A DNA stretch of 64,000 bases from Flavobacterium chungbukense (GTDB lineage Bacteria > Bacteroidota > Bacteroidia > Flavobacteriales > Flavobacteriaceae). Every line of letters starts with the position of its first letter. The stretch's first letter is position 1. Location of the stretch: the NCBI RefSeq assembly GCF_020805785.1, contig NZ_JAJGZV010000001.1:1-64000 (forward strand). The letters are read 5' to 3'. The notes under the pieces are model-generated. The model ran no database searches. It saw nothing but the letters and a program-made list of their open reading frames with translations, and was not told the DNA's origin. Of this stretch, positions 8,265-16,600 are shown piece by piece. The position numbers were made by a program, and so were the translations under genes.

Positions 8265-8798
8265 ATGATAACATTAAAAGGCGATTCTATTTATCTGCGT
8301 GCACTTGAACCTCAAGATTTGGAGTTCATTTATTCGATAGAAAATGATGAGAATATTTGGCAAGTCAGCAATACACAGACTCCTTACAGCCGTTTTTTGA
8401 TCAAGCAATATTTAGAAAATGCGCATCAAGATATTTACGAGGCAAAACAACTTCGTTTAGCCATTTGTCAAGATGAAGATTTTCCTGCTATCGGATTAAT
8501 CGATTTATTCGATTTTGATCCGAGAAATAATAGAGCAGGAATTGGAATTGTTGTTCAAAAAGAAGAAAATCAAGGAAAAAACATTGGTTCTGAGGCTTTA
8601 GAGCTTTTGATTAAGTATTCTTTTTATAATTTAAATCTCCATCAATTGTATGCAAATATTGGTGTGCAAAATGTAGCCAGTGTCGCACTTTTTACTAAAT
8701 TTGGTTTTAAGAAAATCGGAATAAAAAAAGACTGGATTTTGTATCATAACCACTACCAAGATGAAGCAATTTATCAGTTAATTAACAAACAAATTTAA
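8265..8798 (+). CDS. GNAT family N-acetyltransferase (RimJ/RimL type)
   Basis: 177-residue acetyltransferase of the Acetyltransf_3 group, which includes ribosomal-protein N-terminal acetylases and small-molecule acetylases. The acetyl-CoA loop is seen at about 108-115 (ENQGKNIG), followed by the helix ALELLIKYSF. The terminal NVASVALFTKFGFKKIG is the usual last strand-helix element. The substrate is unknown. It lies between dapF and mltG (10-base gap to the latter), so co-transcription is likely. Confidence 0.85.
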   Translation: MITLKGDSIYLRALEPQDLEFIYSIENDENIWQVSNTQTPYSRFLIKQYLENAHQDIYEAKQLRLAICQDEDFPAIGLIDLFDFDPRNNRAGIGIVVQKEENQGKNIGSEALELLIKYSFYNLNLHQLYANIGVQNVASVALFTKFGFKKIGIKKDWILYHNHYQDEAIYQLINKQI

Positions 8799-8808
8799 AT
8801 TTTAAGCT

Positions 8809-9849
8809 TTGAGTCTAAAAAAAATAATCACCATAAGTGCCGTAGCCATAATTTCAGTTTTATTGATTTATGGTTTTATATTAGTAAGTAAAATTTTTAG
8901 TTCTAATACTAAATTTGAAGAAAAAGAAGTATATGTTTACGTGCCAACTGACGCTAGTTATGCCGATGTAAAAAAGATTTTAGCGCCTTACGTAAAGAAT
9001 TTTGACAACTTTGAAATGGTTGCTGAAAAAAGAGATTATCCGCAAAATGTTAAATCGGGCCGTTTTCTTTTAAAGAAAGACATGAATAATATTGACTTAG
9101 TTCGTGCCATGCGTTCTAACATTCCAGTTAAATTGGTTTTTAATAATCAAGAGCGTTTAGAAAACTTTGCTGGAAGAATTGGTGCAGAAATCGAAGCTGA
9201 CAGCTTATCTCTTTTGAAAGCCATAAAAGATTCTACATTCTTGGCAGCAAACGGATTTAATGAAGAAAACGTTTTTGCAATGTTTATTCCAAATACTTAT
9301 GAAATTTATTGGAATACTTCTGCAGAAAAATTTCGTGATAAAATGATTAAAGAATATCATAATTTCTGGACAGCTGAAAGAATTGGAAAAGCTAAGAAAC
9401 AAGGTTTAACTCCAGTGCAGGCAACAATTTTAGCATCAATTGTTCATAAAGAATCAGTTAAAAAAGACGAAAGACCTCGTATTGCAGGAGTTTATTTGAA
9501 TCGTTTACGTTTAGAAATGCCTTTACAAGCAGATCCAACGGTTATTTATTCTTTGAAATTAAGAGATAATAATTTCGATCAGGTTATAAAAAGAGTTTTT
9601 TATAATGATTTGGTTATGAGATCTCCGTATAATACTTATGTAAATAAAGGACTTCCTCCAGGACCAATTGCAATGCCTGATATTACGGCATTAGAAGCAG
9701 TTTTAAATCCAGAGAAAAACGATTATATCTATTTCTGTGCAAGTGTTGATCGTTTCGGATATCATGAATTTGCGGCAACTTTGGCTGAACATAATGTAAA
9801 TGCAAAAAAATATTCTGACTGGATCGCAAGTCAGGGAGTAACAAGATAA
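8809..9849 (+). CDS. mltG: endolytic murein transglycosylase MltG
   Basis: Inner-membrane lytic transglycosylase that cuts nascent glycan strands and limits their length. One N-terminal membrane segment (about 7-27) precedes a LysM-like region (about 40-100) and the YceG catalytic domain. The expected catalytic Glu is E215 in ASIVHKES, followed by the family motif RIAGVYLNRL and QADPTVIY. The start codon is TTG, and no ATG lies near the correct N-terminus. An intrinsic terminator follows. The 346-residue length is typical. Confidence 0.94.
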   Translation: MSLKKIITISAVAIISVLLIYGFILVSKIFSSNTKFEEKEVYVYVPTDASYADVKKILAPYVKNFDNFEMVAEKRDYPQNVKSGRFLLKKDMNNIDLVRAMRSNIPVKLVFNNQERLENFAGRIGAEIEADSLSLLKAIKDSTFLAANGFNEENVFAMFIPNTYEIYWNTSAEKFRDKMIKEYHNFWTAERIGKAKKQGLTPVQATILASIVHKESVKKDERPRIAGVYLNRLRLEMPLQADPTVIYSLKLRDNNFDQVIKRVFYNDLVMRSPYNTYVNKGLPPGPIAMPDITALEAVLNPEKNDYIYFCASVDRFGYHEFAATLAEHNVNAKKYSDWIASQGVTR

Positions 9850-9867
9850 TTAAGTTTTCAAAATAAT

Positions 9868-9902
9868 GAAAAACCGAAATCAATTGATTTCGGTTTTTTT
9901 TA
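9868..9902 (+). terminator. terminator after mltG
   Basis: AAAAACCGAAATCA / TGATTTCGGTTTTT stem with a T-run, 19 bases past the stop. Confidence 0.9.
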
Positions 9903-10330
9903 CGTTTAATATTTGCGTAAAAAATATTTTGAAGACGAAATTTATTGAATTGTTATTTTGAGTAATTTTTAAATGGAAAGTAGTAAAAATATAAACTTTT
10001 TTAGGTCTCAAATTTTATAAAATTCAAAAACTGATTTTCAAAATTAGCATAAAAACCGTTAGTTTTCCGTAGTATATTTCTTTCATTTTTAGTGAATTTG
10101 CCTAAAATTTATATAAAATTGACTTTTTTTTGACCGTAAATTTTCAATTTCACGGTTAAAAAAACGTTACCAAAATCTTTCGGAATCCATTAGTATAACA
10201 GGGATTAAAGCAGTTCTTACATTTTTGATAAAAATGTTAAAATGCTGATTAATAGCATATTTTGAAAATGTCTTATCTTTGCACCGTAGAAATTTCAAGA
10301 GGGTGACAGCGTTTTGAAGAAAAACAATTT
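9903..10330. other. long AT-rich gap before the lysozyme-like gene
   Basis: About 430 bases without a plausible open frame, tRNA or intrinsic terminator. The last 60 bases hold a -7 element and the leader of the next gene. GGGATTAAAGCAG-type sequence near 10200 is the only less AT-rich patch. I see no recognisable RNA family. Confidence 0.5.
10274..10281 (+). promoter_or_regulatory. -7 promoter element for the lysozyme-like gene
   Basis: TATCTTTG matches TAnnTTTG and lies 49 bases before the ATG. A TTTG at 10261-10264 is too close (9 bases) to be a normal -33 element. Confidence 0.5.
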
Positions 10331-10969
10331 ATGATAAAGAAATGGTATTTTTATGCGAGTTTAGTCGTTATTATTACATTTTTAAGTTTGGGATTCATTC
10401 CCAATAAAATAGAAGCCAAACCTTGGTTTCTAGTTGAAAAAACAGATGGATCAGAATACATTTTTCCATCGAAAGAAAAGGATGATTATCCAACCTCAAA
10501 CGTCCCATACACAGGAAATCATCTTATAGGATTTAAAGAAGCTGTAGCTTTTAAAGAATCACAAGGGAAATACAGATTAGTAAATTCTCTTGGTTACATG
10601 GGTAAATATCAATTTGGTTCTAAAGCTTTAAGAGCAATCGGAATTAATGATAATAAAGCCTTTTTAAAAGATCCTGCTCTACAAGAAAAAGCTTTCATGG
10701 CCCTACTAGCCAAAAATAAATGGATTTTGCGTAGTGAAATTCAAAAGTACGAAGGCAAAATCATCAGTGGTATTGAAATTACCGAGTCTGGAATTTTAGC
10801 GGCTGCACATTTAGGTGGCGCCGGTTCTGTAAAGAATTTTTTCAAAAACAAAGGAAGCAGACATTTTAGAGATGCTTTCGGAACTTCTTTGAAAAGCTAT
10901 ATGAGAGATTTTGCAGGTTACGATCTTTCTTTTATAGAAGCAGATAGTAACGCAACCGTAAACGACTAA
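10331..10969 (+). CDS. secreted lysozyme/transglycosylase-like protein
   Basis: 212 residues with an N-terminal hydrophobic segment (about 6-24) acting as signal or anchor. The core from about 65 has the look of a small lysozyme-fold muramidase: a putative catalytic Glu at residue 76 in AFKESQGKY, then GYMGKYQFGSKAL, a motif seen in Bacteroidota peptidoglycan-active proteins. The C-terminal helix region contains AAAHLGGAGSVKNFF. No LysM or PG-binding repeat is visible. Cell-wall cleavage is an inference from these motifs. A strong terminator follows. Confidence 0.65.
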   Translation: MIKKWYFYASLVVIITFLSLGFIPNKIEAKPWFLVEKTDGSEYIFPSKEKDDYPTSNVPYTGNHLIGFKEAVAFKESQGKYRLVNSLGYMGKYQFGSKALRAIGINDNKAFLKDPALQEKAFMALLAKNKWILRSEIQKYEGKIISGIEITESGILAAAHLGGAGSVKNFFKNKGSRHFRDAFGTSLKSYMRDFAGYDLSFIEADSNATVND

Positions 10970-10972
10970 ATT

Positions 10973-11014
10973 AAAAGAGGTTGTTTCACAATTGGGAAAC
11001 AACCTCTTTTTCTA
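10973..11014 (+). terminator. terminator after the lysozyme-like gene
   Basis: AAAAGAGGTTGTTTC / GAAACAACCTCTTTT stem followed by TCTATTTT. It may also serve the convergent mutase operon from the other strand. Confidence 0.88.
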
Positions 11015-11090
11015 TTTTGTATGTTCTTCATGAGCTAAAACGCTATCTCAAGAACTTTAATGAGTAAGAACTGAGACTGCGACTAAAAAC

Positions 11091-13241
11091 TTAATCTATT
11101 AAAGCTTCTAAAATTTTTATAGCCGCTTCACTGATTTTAGTTCCTGGGCCAAAAACAGCCGAAGCTCCAGCATCAAATAAAAATTGATAGTCTTGCGACG
11201 GAATTACACCGCCTACAATTACCATAATATCATCGCGTCCGTGTTTTTTTAATTCTTCAATAACTTGCGGAACCAATGTTTTATGTCCTGCTGCAAGCGA
11301 AGAAACTCCTAAAATATGGACATCATTCTCTACAGCTTGTTTAGCCGCTTCTGCAGGAGTTTGGAATAACGGACCTATATCAACATCAAAACCAACATCG
11401 GCATAACCAGTTGCTACAACTTTTGCGCCTCGATCGTGACCGTCTTGTCCCATTTTGGCAATCATAATTCTAGGGCGTCTTCCTTCTTGTTTCGCAAAAA
11501 CATCAGCTAGTTGTTTTGCACGCTCAAAATTCTCGTCATTTTTTATCGCTGCACTATACACTCCGCTAAAAGATTTGATTTGTGCTTTAAAACGACCAAA
11601 AACAGTTTCCAAAGCATTACTGATTTCGCCCAGAGTTGCTCTGTTTCTAGCGGCTTCAATTGCAATTTCCAGTAAGTTTCCTTGTCCCGTTTGTGCACAA
11701 ATGATTAATTTTTCTAGTGAATTATTTACTTTTTCAGCATCTCTAGTTTGTTTTATTTCCTCCAAACGCTCGACCTGCTGTTTACGAACCAATTGATTGT
11801 CAACATCCAAAATGTTTAATGGATCTTCTTTTTCTAAACGATATTGATTTACGCCAACAATAATATCTTGTCCGCTGTCAATGCGAGCTTGTTTTCTTGC
11901 TGCGGCTTCTTCAATTCGAAGTTTCGGAATTCCAGCTTCAATAGCTTTTGTCATTCCTCCCAATTCTTCGACTTCTTCAATAAGCTTCCAAGTTTTTTCT
12001 GTGATGTCATTTGTTAGACTTTCAACATAATAACTTCCCGCCCAAGGATCAACAGTTTTAGTGATCTTAGTCTCTTCTTGAAGAAAAATTTGAGTGTTGC
12101 GTGCAATTCTTGCCGAGAAATCTGTCGGAAGTGCAATTGCTTCGTCTAACGCATTTGTATGAAGCGATTGTGTTCCGCCAAAAACAGCTGCAGCAGCTTC
12201 AATACAAGTTCTCGCCACATTATTAAAAGGATCTTGTTCGGTTAAACTCCATCCGCTAGTTTGACAATGCGTTCTTAAAGTTAGAGATTTATCACTTTTG
12301 GGATTGAATTGCTGTAATAATTTTGCCCAAATCATACGACCGGCTCTCATTTTAGCAATTTCCATAAAATGATTCATTCCAATTGCCCAAAAGAAAGATA
12401 AGCGAGGAGCAAACTCATCAATTGTCATTCCTGTTGATAATCCAGTTCTAATATATTCTAAGCCATCGGCTAAAGTATAAGCCAATTCAATATCAGCAGT
12501 TGCTCCGGCTTCTTGCATGTGGTAACCAGAAATAGAGATAGAATTGAATTTTGGCATTTTTTTGCTTGTAAATTCAAATATATCGGCAATTATTTTCATG
12601 GAAGGAGTTGGCGGATAGATATAGGTATTTCGCACCATAAACTCCTTTAAAATATCGTTTTGAATTGTTCCAGCCAGTTTTTCGGGACTTACACCTTGTT
12701 CTTCTGCGGCAACAATATAAAAAGCCATAATAGGTAAAACGGCTCCATTCATAGTCATGGAAACTGACATTTCATCTAACGGAATCTGATCAAAAAGCAC
12801 TTTCATGTCTTCTACAGAATCGATTGCTACACCCGCTTTTCCGACATCGCCAACAACTCTTTCGTGATCCGAATCGTAACCACGATGAGTTGGTAAATCG
12901 AAAGCAATCGAAAGTCCTTTTTGTCCTGCCGCTAAATTTTTTCTATAAAAAGCATTACTTTCTTCTGCTGTAGAAAATCCCGCATATTGACGAATCGTCC
13001 ACGGACGTCTTACGTACATTGTAGCGTATGGACCGCGTAAATTAGGTGCAAAACCTGCTCCAAAATCAAGAAATTCTAAATCTTTTATATCTTTCTCAGA
13101 ATAGTTTTTTTTGATTTCGATTCCTTCGGCTGTTGTGAAGTTTTGAGTTATATCCCGAAGCTTCGGGACTGAGTTAGGACTCAAATCGCTTAACGTCTCA
13201 CTTTTAACTTCTAACTTTATATGTTTAAGGTCTTTTCTCAA
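11091..13241 (-). CDS. mutB: methylmalonyl-CoA mutase, large (catalytic) subunit
   Basis: B12-dependent isomerisation between methylmalonyl-CoA and succinyl-CoA. The TIM-barrel substrate domain covers about residues 50-560, and the cobalamin domain about 580-716 with the lower-ligand motif DGHDRGA near 600. Length (716) is normal. The start is TTG, 16 bases after the upstream toxin gene. The N-terminal linker (about 12-38) contains a perfect 16-base palindrome (13153-13168) of a dispersed repeat family, encoding VPKLRD in frame. Its partner mutA lies upstream but is separated by a toxin-antitoxin pair. The G-protein chaperone meaB is 42 kb away in the window. Confidence 0.95.
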   Translation of the reverse strand: MRKDLKHIKLEVKSETLSDLSPNSVPKLRDITQNFTTAEGIEIKKNYSEKDIKDLEFLDFGAGFAPNLRGPYATMYVRRPWTIRQYAGFSTAEESNAFYRKNLAAGQKGLSIAFDLPTHRGYDSDHERVVGDVGKAGVAIDSVEDMKVLFDQIPLDEMSVSMTMNGAVLPIMAFYIVAAEEQGVSPEKLAGTIQNDILKEFMVRNTYIYPPTPSMKIIADIFEFTSKKMPKFNSISISGYHMQEAGATADIELAYTLADGLEYIRTGLSTGMTIDEFAPRLSFFWAIGMNHFMEIAKMRAGRMIWAKLLQQFNPKSDKSLTLRTHCQTSGWSLTEQDPFNNVARTCIEAAAAVFGGTQSLHTNALDEAIALPTDFSARIARNTQIFLQEETKITKTVDPWAGSYYVESLTNDITEKTWKLIEEVEELGGMTKAIEAGIPKLRIEEAAARKQARIDSGQDIIVGVNQYRLEKEDPLNILDVDNQLVRKQQVERLEEIKQTRDAEKVNNSLEKLIICAQTGQGNLLEIAIEAARNRATLGEISNALETVFGRFKAQIKSFSGVYSAAIKNDENFERAKQLADVFAKQEGRRPRIMIAKMGQDGHDRGAKVVATGYADVGFDVDIGPLFQTPAEAAKQAVENDVHILGVSSLAAGHKTLVPQVIEELKKHGRDDIMVIVGGVIPSQDYQFLFDAGASAVFGPGTKISEAAIKILEALID
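13153..13168. repeat. 16-bp palindrome inside mutB
   Basis: TCCCGAAGCTTCGGGA is a perfect palindrome, identical to the one at 49754-49769 and one base different from 15580-15595. Here it lies inside the mutB frame, within a low-conservation linker. Confidence 0.85.
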
Positions 13242-13257
13242 TTGTAAGATGTGTTAT

Positions 13258-13548
13258 TTAAAAATGGTTCAATTCGCTATTTCTTGACGTATGGAAAATA
13301 GATTTTATAACAATAGAGTTTTCATAGATAGAATAATGTATAGCGTATGGAAAAGTTTTAAAAAATATTATTCTGATATTATCGTATTTTAGTTGAAACA
13401 AAAAGGGATCATTTTGAATAATAGCTATACTTTTTTTAAAAGAATCATTAAATCTGATAGCTAATTTTGGATTTATGTTTTTGTAAAATAATAATGATTC
13501 TTTATAATCCGCTTTAGCTTCTTCAAGAATAACTATTTTATAACTCAT
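13258..13548 (-). CDS. RelE/ParE-family toxin
   Basis: A 96-residue protein with the plasmid-stabilisation (RelE/ParE) toxin layout: N-terminal VILEEAKADYKESLLFYK helices, central NDPFLFQLKYDNIRIIFFKTFPY-type strand region, and the C-terminal strand IVIKSIFHTSRN with the conserved H and R. The start overlaps the end of the antitoxin gene by 11 bases, the usual coupling. It sits between the two methylmalonyl-CoA mutase genes on the same strand. Whether it acts as an mRNase (RelE) or a gyrase poison (ParE) is not decidable from sequence. Confidence 0.85.
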   Translation of the reverse strand: MSYKIVILEEAKADYKESLLFYKNINPKLAIRFNDSFKKSIAIIQNDPFLFQLKYDNIRIIFFKTFPYAIHYSIYENSIVIKSIFHTSRNSELNHF

Positions 13549-13774
13549 CTTCGATTTCTTTTAAAAAATCATCAATGGCAGTAACATTTTTTTGGTTTTT
13601 TAAGTAGTTTTCTGTTCTTTCTCTAACTTGATCAATTTGCCATTGAGGAATTTGATATTCATCATTTTGGACTGGTAAGATAATTACTTCTACTTTATCT
13701 GCTGTAAAATCATCCGGCAAGACAACTGTTACAGAATGATTTTTAACGGATATAATTTGTCTAATGGCTTCCAT
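13538..13774 (-). CDS. antitoxin partner of the RelE/ParE toxin
   Basis: A 78-residue acidic-tailed protein directly upstream of and overlapping the toxin gene. Residues 1-35 form a small beta-rich N-terminal unit (ISVKNHSVTVVLPDDF, then KVEVIILPV) like antitoxins common in Bacteroidota. The C-terminal half (about 42-78) is helical and ends in AIDDFLKEIEDEL, typical of a toxin-wrapping segment. Function is inferred from family style and gene pairing. It lies 42 bases after mutA. Confidence 0.78.
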   Translation of the reverse strand: MEAIRQIISVKNHSVTVVLPDDFTADKVEVIILPVQNDEYQIPQWQIDQVRERTENYLKNQKNVTAIDDFLKEIEDEL

Positions 13775-13816
13775 AATTATTTAGTTTTTATTAAATATAA
13801 CGAATTGAAATTGGTT

Positions 13817-15181
13817 TTATTCAAGTTCCAATCTTTCTTGCTCCATCTTCTCAGCTAATCTTTTTTCGATTATGGGAGTAATTAATGTTTTTCTTGGTTT
13901 GATTTTGACGAAAGGAAACAATTCTAAATCGTGTTTCATTCTGTCTTCTTTGTTTGGGTATTTGTTTGTTCCCAAAAGAACTTCTTTCTTAGAATCGAAT
14001 AATTCTTGTTCTTTGCTGGCACTTTCTTGAATTTTCTTTTTGATTGTGCCATCGTTTAAAAGTTTCAAGAATCCTCCGTTTGCTTCGATATCTTTAAATA
14101 AATTCAAACTTTTTTCAGCCAATTGCATCGTTAAACTTTCGATGTAATAACTTCCGTCGGCTGGATTGTTTACTTTGTCAAAATAACTTTCGTGCTTTAA
14201 AATCAGAAGCTGATTTCTGGCAATTCGATCGCCAAATTCATTGTCTTTGTGATATAAAGCGTCGTAAGGTAAATTGGCAATTGCATCTGCACCGCCTAAA
14301 ATTGCCGACATACATTCGGTTGTCGTACGAAGCATGTTGACATTATAATCGTAAATTGTTTTGTTTCGCTTTGTTGGCGTTACCAAAAAATGACATTTTA
14401 ATTTTGAATTATATTCTACTGCAATTAAATCAAAAAGCATTGTTAGCGCACGAAGTTTAGCAATTTCGAAGAAATAATTGGTTCCAACTGCTATTTGAAA
14501 AACAATAGGTTTTGAAAAATCAGAGAAACGATTTAAATATTCGTTTGCATGTGCTAAACTATAAGCAATTTGTTGCGTAATATTTGCTCCAGAATTTTGG
14601 TATAAACCTAAATCTACACTCAGTAGATTTAAATTGGTTGTGTTTTTAAAAAGTAAATCTAAAGTTTCAAAATTGTTTTTCTCTGAAGTTGTAAACCAAT
14701 TTCCATCTTTTGCTAATTGTCCGATTGGATCAAAATTGCAATAAAATTGCGCTTTCTTCTGAATAGAAATTGTGTCTAATTTTTTAACGAAATCGATTGA
14801 GATAAAATTTAAATTAAAGTAAACGATTTTGTTTTCTAAAGGAAGATTCTCTAGTAATTTTTGAACATCAATTTTATCATTTTCAATTGTAAAACGTAGA
14901 CTTTCTGCGCCTCTTTGTAAAGTATTTAAAGCACGTTCGATAGATTTTTCTACATCGAAAACAAAGATGTTTTGGCAGATTTTAAAATCTGAGGCTTGTG
15001 TATTTACATTTGCTGCTTTTGTAAATTCATCACTATGATAAAAAGGCTTTACCTGAATATCTTCTGGAGAATTCCAAATAACTGTTTGATTGTAATCGGC
15101 TCCATCTAATTCAAACTGAATTTTTTGTTTCCATTGTTTGGATGAAATCGGATTAAAATCGTCGAATAGGTTAGTGGCCAT
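13817..15181 (-). CDS. mutA: methylmalonyl-CoA mutase, small subunit (short form)
   Basis: Non-catalytic partner that forms a heterodimer with MutB. It retains the barrel-like mutase fold with recognisable homologous segments (LANLPYDALYHK, GDRIARNQLLILKHES, NPADGSYYIESLT). At 454 residues it ends soon after the barrel. It lacks the degenerate cobalamin-like C-terminal domain found in roughly 600-residue small subunits of other bacteria. It is first in the mutase operon, followed by the toxin-antitoxin pair and mutB. It lies 14 bases downstream of the FtsB/DivIC-like gene. Confidence 0.92.
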   Translation of the reverse strand: MATNLFDDFNPISSKQWKQKIQFELDGADYNQTVIWNSPEDIQVKPFYHSDEFTKAANVNTQASDFKICQNIFVFDVEKSIERALNTLQRGAESLRFTIENDKIDVQKLLENLPLENKIVYFNLNFISIDFVKKLDTISIQKKAQFYCNFDPIGQLAKDGNWFTTSEKNNFETLDLLFKNTTNLNLLSVDLGLYQNSGANITQQIAYSLAHANEYLNRFSDFSKPIVFQIAVGTNYFFEIAKLRALTMLFDLIAVEYNSKLKCHFLVTPTKRNKTIYDYNVNMLRTTTECMSAILGGADAIANLPYDALYHKDNEFGDRIARNQLLILKHESYFDKVNNPADGSYYIESLTMQLAEKSLNLFKDIEANGGFLKLLNDGTIKKKIQESASKEQELFDSKKEVLLGTNKYPNKEDRMKHDLELFPFVKIKPRKTLITPIIEKRLAEKMEQERLELE

Positions 15182-15195
15182 TGTATTTTGTTTGA

Positions 15196-15528
15196 TTATT
15201 CTTTTTCTTGGATGGTGTCTCCTTCAAATTGTATAATGTAAATATCCTCGCTGTCTTTTTTCATAAAATACTTTTCACGGGCGTATTTTTCAATTTGTTC
15301 TGGATTTTTGAGCTGTTTAATTTGCTCTTGATCTTTTTTGATTTCTTCCTGATAATATTTCTTATTGTCTTTAAGTTCATTGATTTGTTCATCTAAAAAG
15401 CGATGATCAAAATAAGAGTAATTGTCTAAAAATAACATCCAAACAATAAAAAACAACAAAACCCAAACGTATTTGTTTCCTAGGTACTTAAACCATTTTT
15501 TGTCTTTATATGGATTTTTAAATTTCAT
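15196..15528 (-). CDS. FtsB/DivIC-like septum formation protein
   Basis: 110-residue bitopic protein: short basic cytoplasmic N-terminus, one membrane segment at about 20-36 (YVWVLLFFIVWMLFL), then a charged coiled coil (about 45-80) and a short beta-like tail (KNPEQIEKYAREKYFMKK is the family signature). FtsB/DivIC proteins bridge divisome components in the periplasm. Just upstream of mutA and probably co-transcribed with it. Confidence 0.88.
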   Translation of the reverse strand: MKFKNPYKDKKWFKYLGNKYVWVLLFFIVWMLFLDNYSYFDHRFLDEQINELKDNKKYYQEEIKKDQEQIKQLKNPEQIEKYAREKYFMKKDSEDIYIIQFEGDTIQEKE

Positions 15529-15577
15529 TTTTAAACGAATATTTCTTTTGAATATGATTGGTCTTTCTAGTCCCGAT

Positions 15578-15640
15578 AGTCCCGAAGTTTCGGGAGAAAA
15601 TCCTTTTGTGTCTCGTTAAAGAAACAAGACACAAAAGATT
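15578..15640. repeat. palindrome plus hairpin in the udk-ftsB gap
   Basis: Two adjacent elements. TCCCGAAGTTTCGGGA at 15580-15595 is a near-copy of the palindromes at 13153 and 49754. CTTTTGTGTCT at 15603-15613 pairs with AGACACAAAAG at 15627-15637 around a 13-base loop. The second lies downstream of udk on the minus strand and could act as its transcript end, though the T-tract is weak. Confidence 0.7.
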
Positions 15641-15741
15641 ACTTTACTTAATTTTATTTCAATCGGAGTTCAATGAACTTCGTTTGTAACGTATAGCGGG
15701 AAATAGCTCCTAATTATTATGGTTTAAATTTACGATAAAAA

Positions 15742-16350
15742 TTATAAAATTCTCTGATTAATTACGGCACGAACCACATCAATTGCTACTGTATTGTATT
15801 TGTCATTTGGAATAATAATATCTGCAAATGCTTTAGTAGGTTCAATAAATTGCTCATGCATAGGTTTTAAGGTGGTTTGGTAACGGTTTAAAACCTCGTC
15901 GATATCACGTCCGCGTTCAGAAATATCTCTCTTTAATCGACGAATTAATCTTTCGTCAGAATCGGCGTGAACATATACTTTGATGTCAAAAAGTTCTCTT
16001 AATTCTTGATTTGTCAAAATTAAAATTCCTTCCACAATCATTACTTTTCTTGGATGTGTTGAAATTGTATCGTCGGTTCTGTTATGCTGAATGAATGAAT
16101 AAACTGGCTGATCGATAGTTTCACCCGCTTTTAAAGCTTTAAGATGTTTTACCAATAGTTCAAAATCGATAGCACGAGGGTGATCAAAATTGATTAGTGC
16201 TCTCTCGTCAAAAGACAAGTTATGGTTTTCTTTGTAATACGAATCTTGAGAAATCACTCCAACTTCTGTGTCTGGCAATTCATTCATGATTTGGTGTACT
16301 ACTGTTGTTTTTCCACTTCCTGTTCCTCCTGCAATTCCTATAATGAGCAT
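15742..16350 (-). CDS. udk: uridine kinase
   Basis: Pyrimidine salvage: phosphorylates uridine (and cytidine) to the monophosphate. P-loop GGTGSGKTT at about residues 8-16, then SQDSYYKE, the uridine-binding NFDHPRAIDFELL, IVEGILIL (Walker-B-like) and the Arg-rich RLIRRLKRDISERGRD lid segment. 202 residues is typical. It has its own -7 element and a leader of about 20 bases. Confidence 0.96.
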   Translation of the reverse strand: MLIIGIAGGTGSGKTTVVHQIMNELPDTEVGVISQDSYYKENHNLSFDERALINFDHPRAIDFELLVKHLKALKAGETIDQPVYSFIQHNRTDDTISTHPRKVMIVEGILILTNQELRELFDIKVYVHADSDERLIRRLKRDISERGRDIDEVLNRYQTTLKPMHEQFIEPTKAFADIIIPNDKYNTVAIDVVRAVINQRIL

Positions 16351-16375
16351 AAATTTGATGTTATAATTTGTTTGG

Positions 16376-16383
16376 CAAAAATA
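16376..16383 (-). promoter_or_regulatory. -7 promoter element for udk
   Basis: Minus-strand TATTTTTG, a full match to TAnnTTTG, 25 bases before the udk ATG. Confidence 0.5.
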
Positions 16384-16418
16384 ATAATTTAACTGAATTG
16401 AATAAACATATTACTGTA

Positions 16419-16510
16419 TTTAACCATATAAGCAATGTTAGTAAATTTAAGACTCAAAATATTTAAGTAAAACGTTACTTAACTGAACTTATATAGCTTA
16501 TATGGTTAAA
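16419..16510. repeat. inverted repeat, 'accatataag' family
   Basis: TTTAACCATATAAGC at 16419-16433 is the perfect inverse of 16496-16510. The interior is AT-rich and only partly complementary. A second member with the same outer word occurs at 55347-55419. Confidence 0.8.
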
Positions 16511-16512
16511 AT

Positions 16513-16544
16513 AAAAAAAAATCCCGAAAGCAAACCTTCGGGAT
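16513..16544 (-). terminator. terminator for the dienoyl-CoA reductase-like gene
   Basis: Minus-strand AAATCCCGAAGG / CTTTCGGGATTT stem followed by a long T-run, just past the end of the SDR gene. Confidence 0.85.
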
Positions 16545-16600
16545 TTCGTGCAATCAGTATAGTTTTAAAAAAATATTCTGAATTTAGTAAGCACTTGTAA

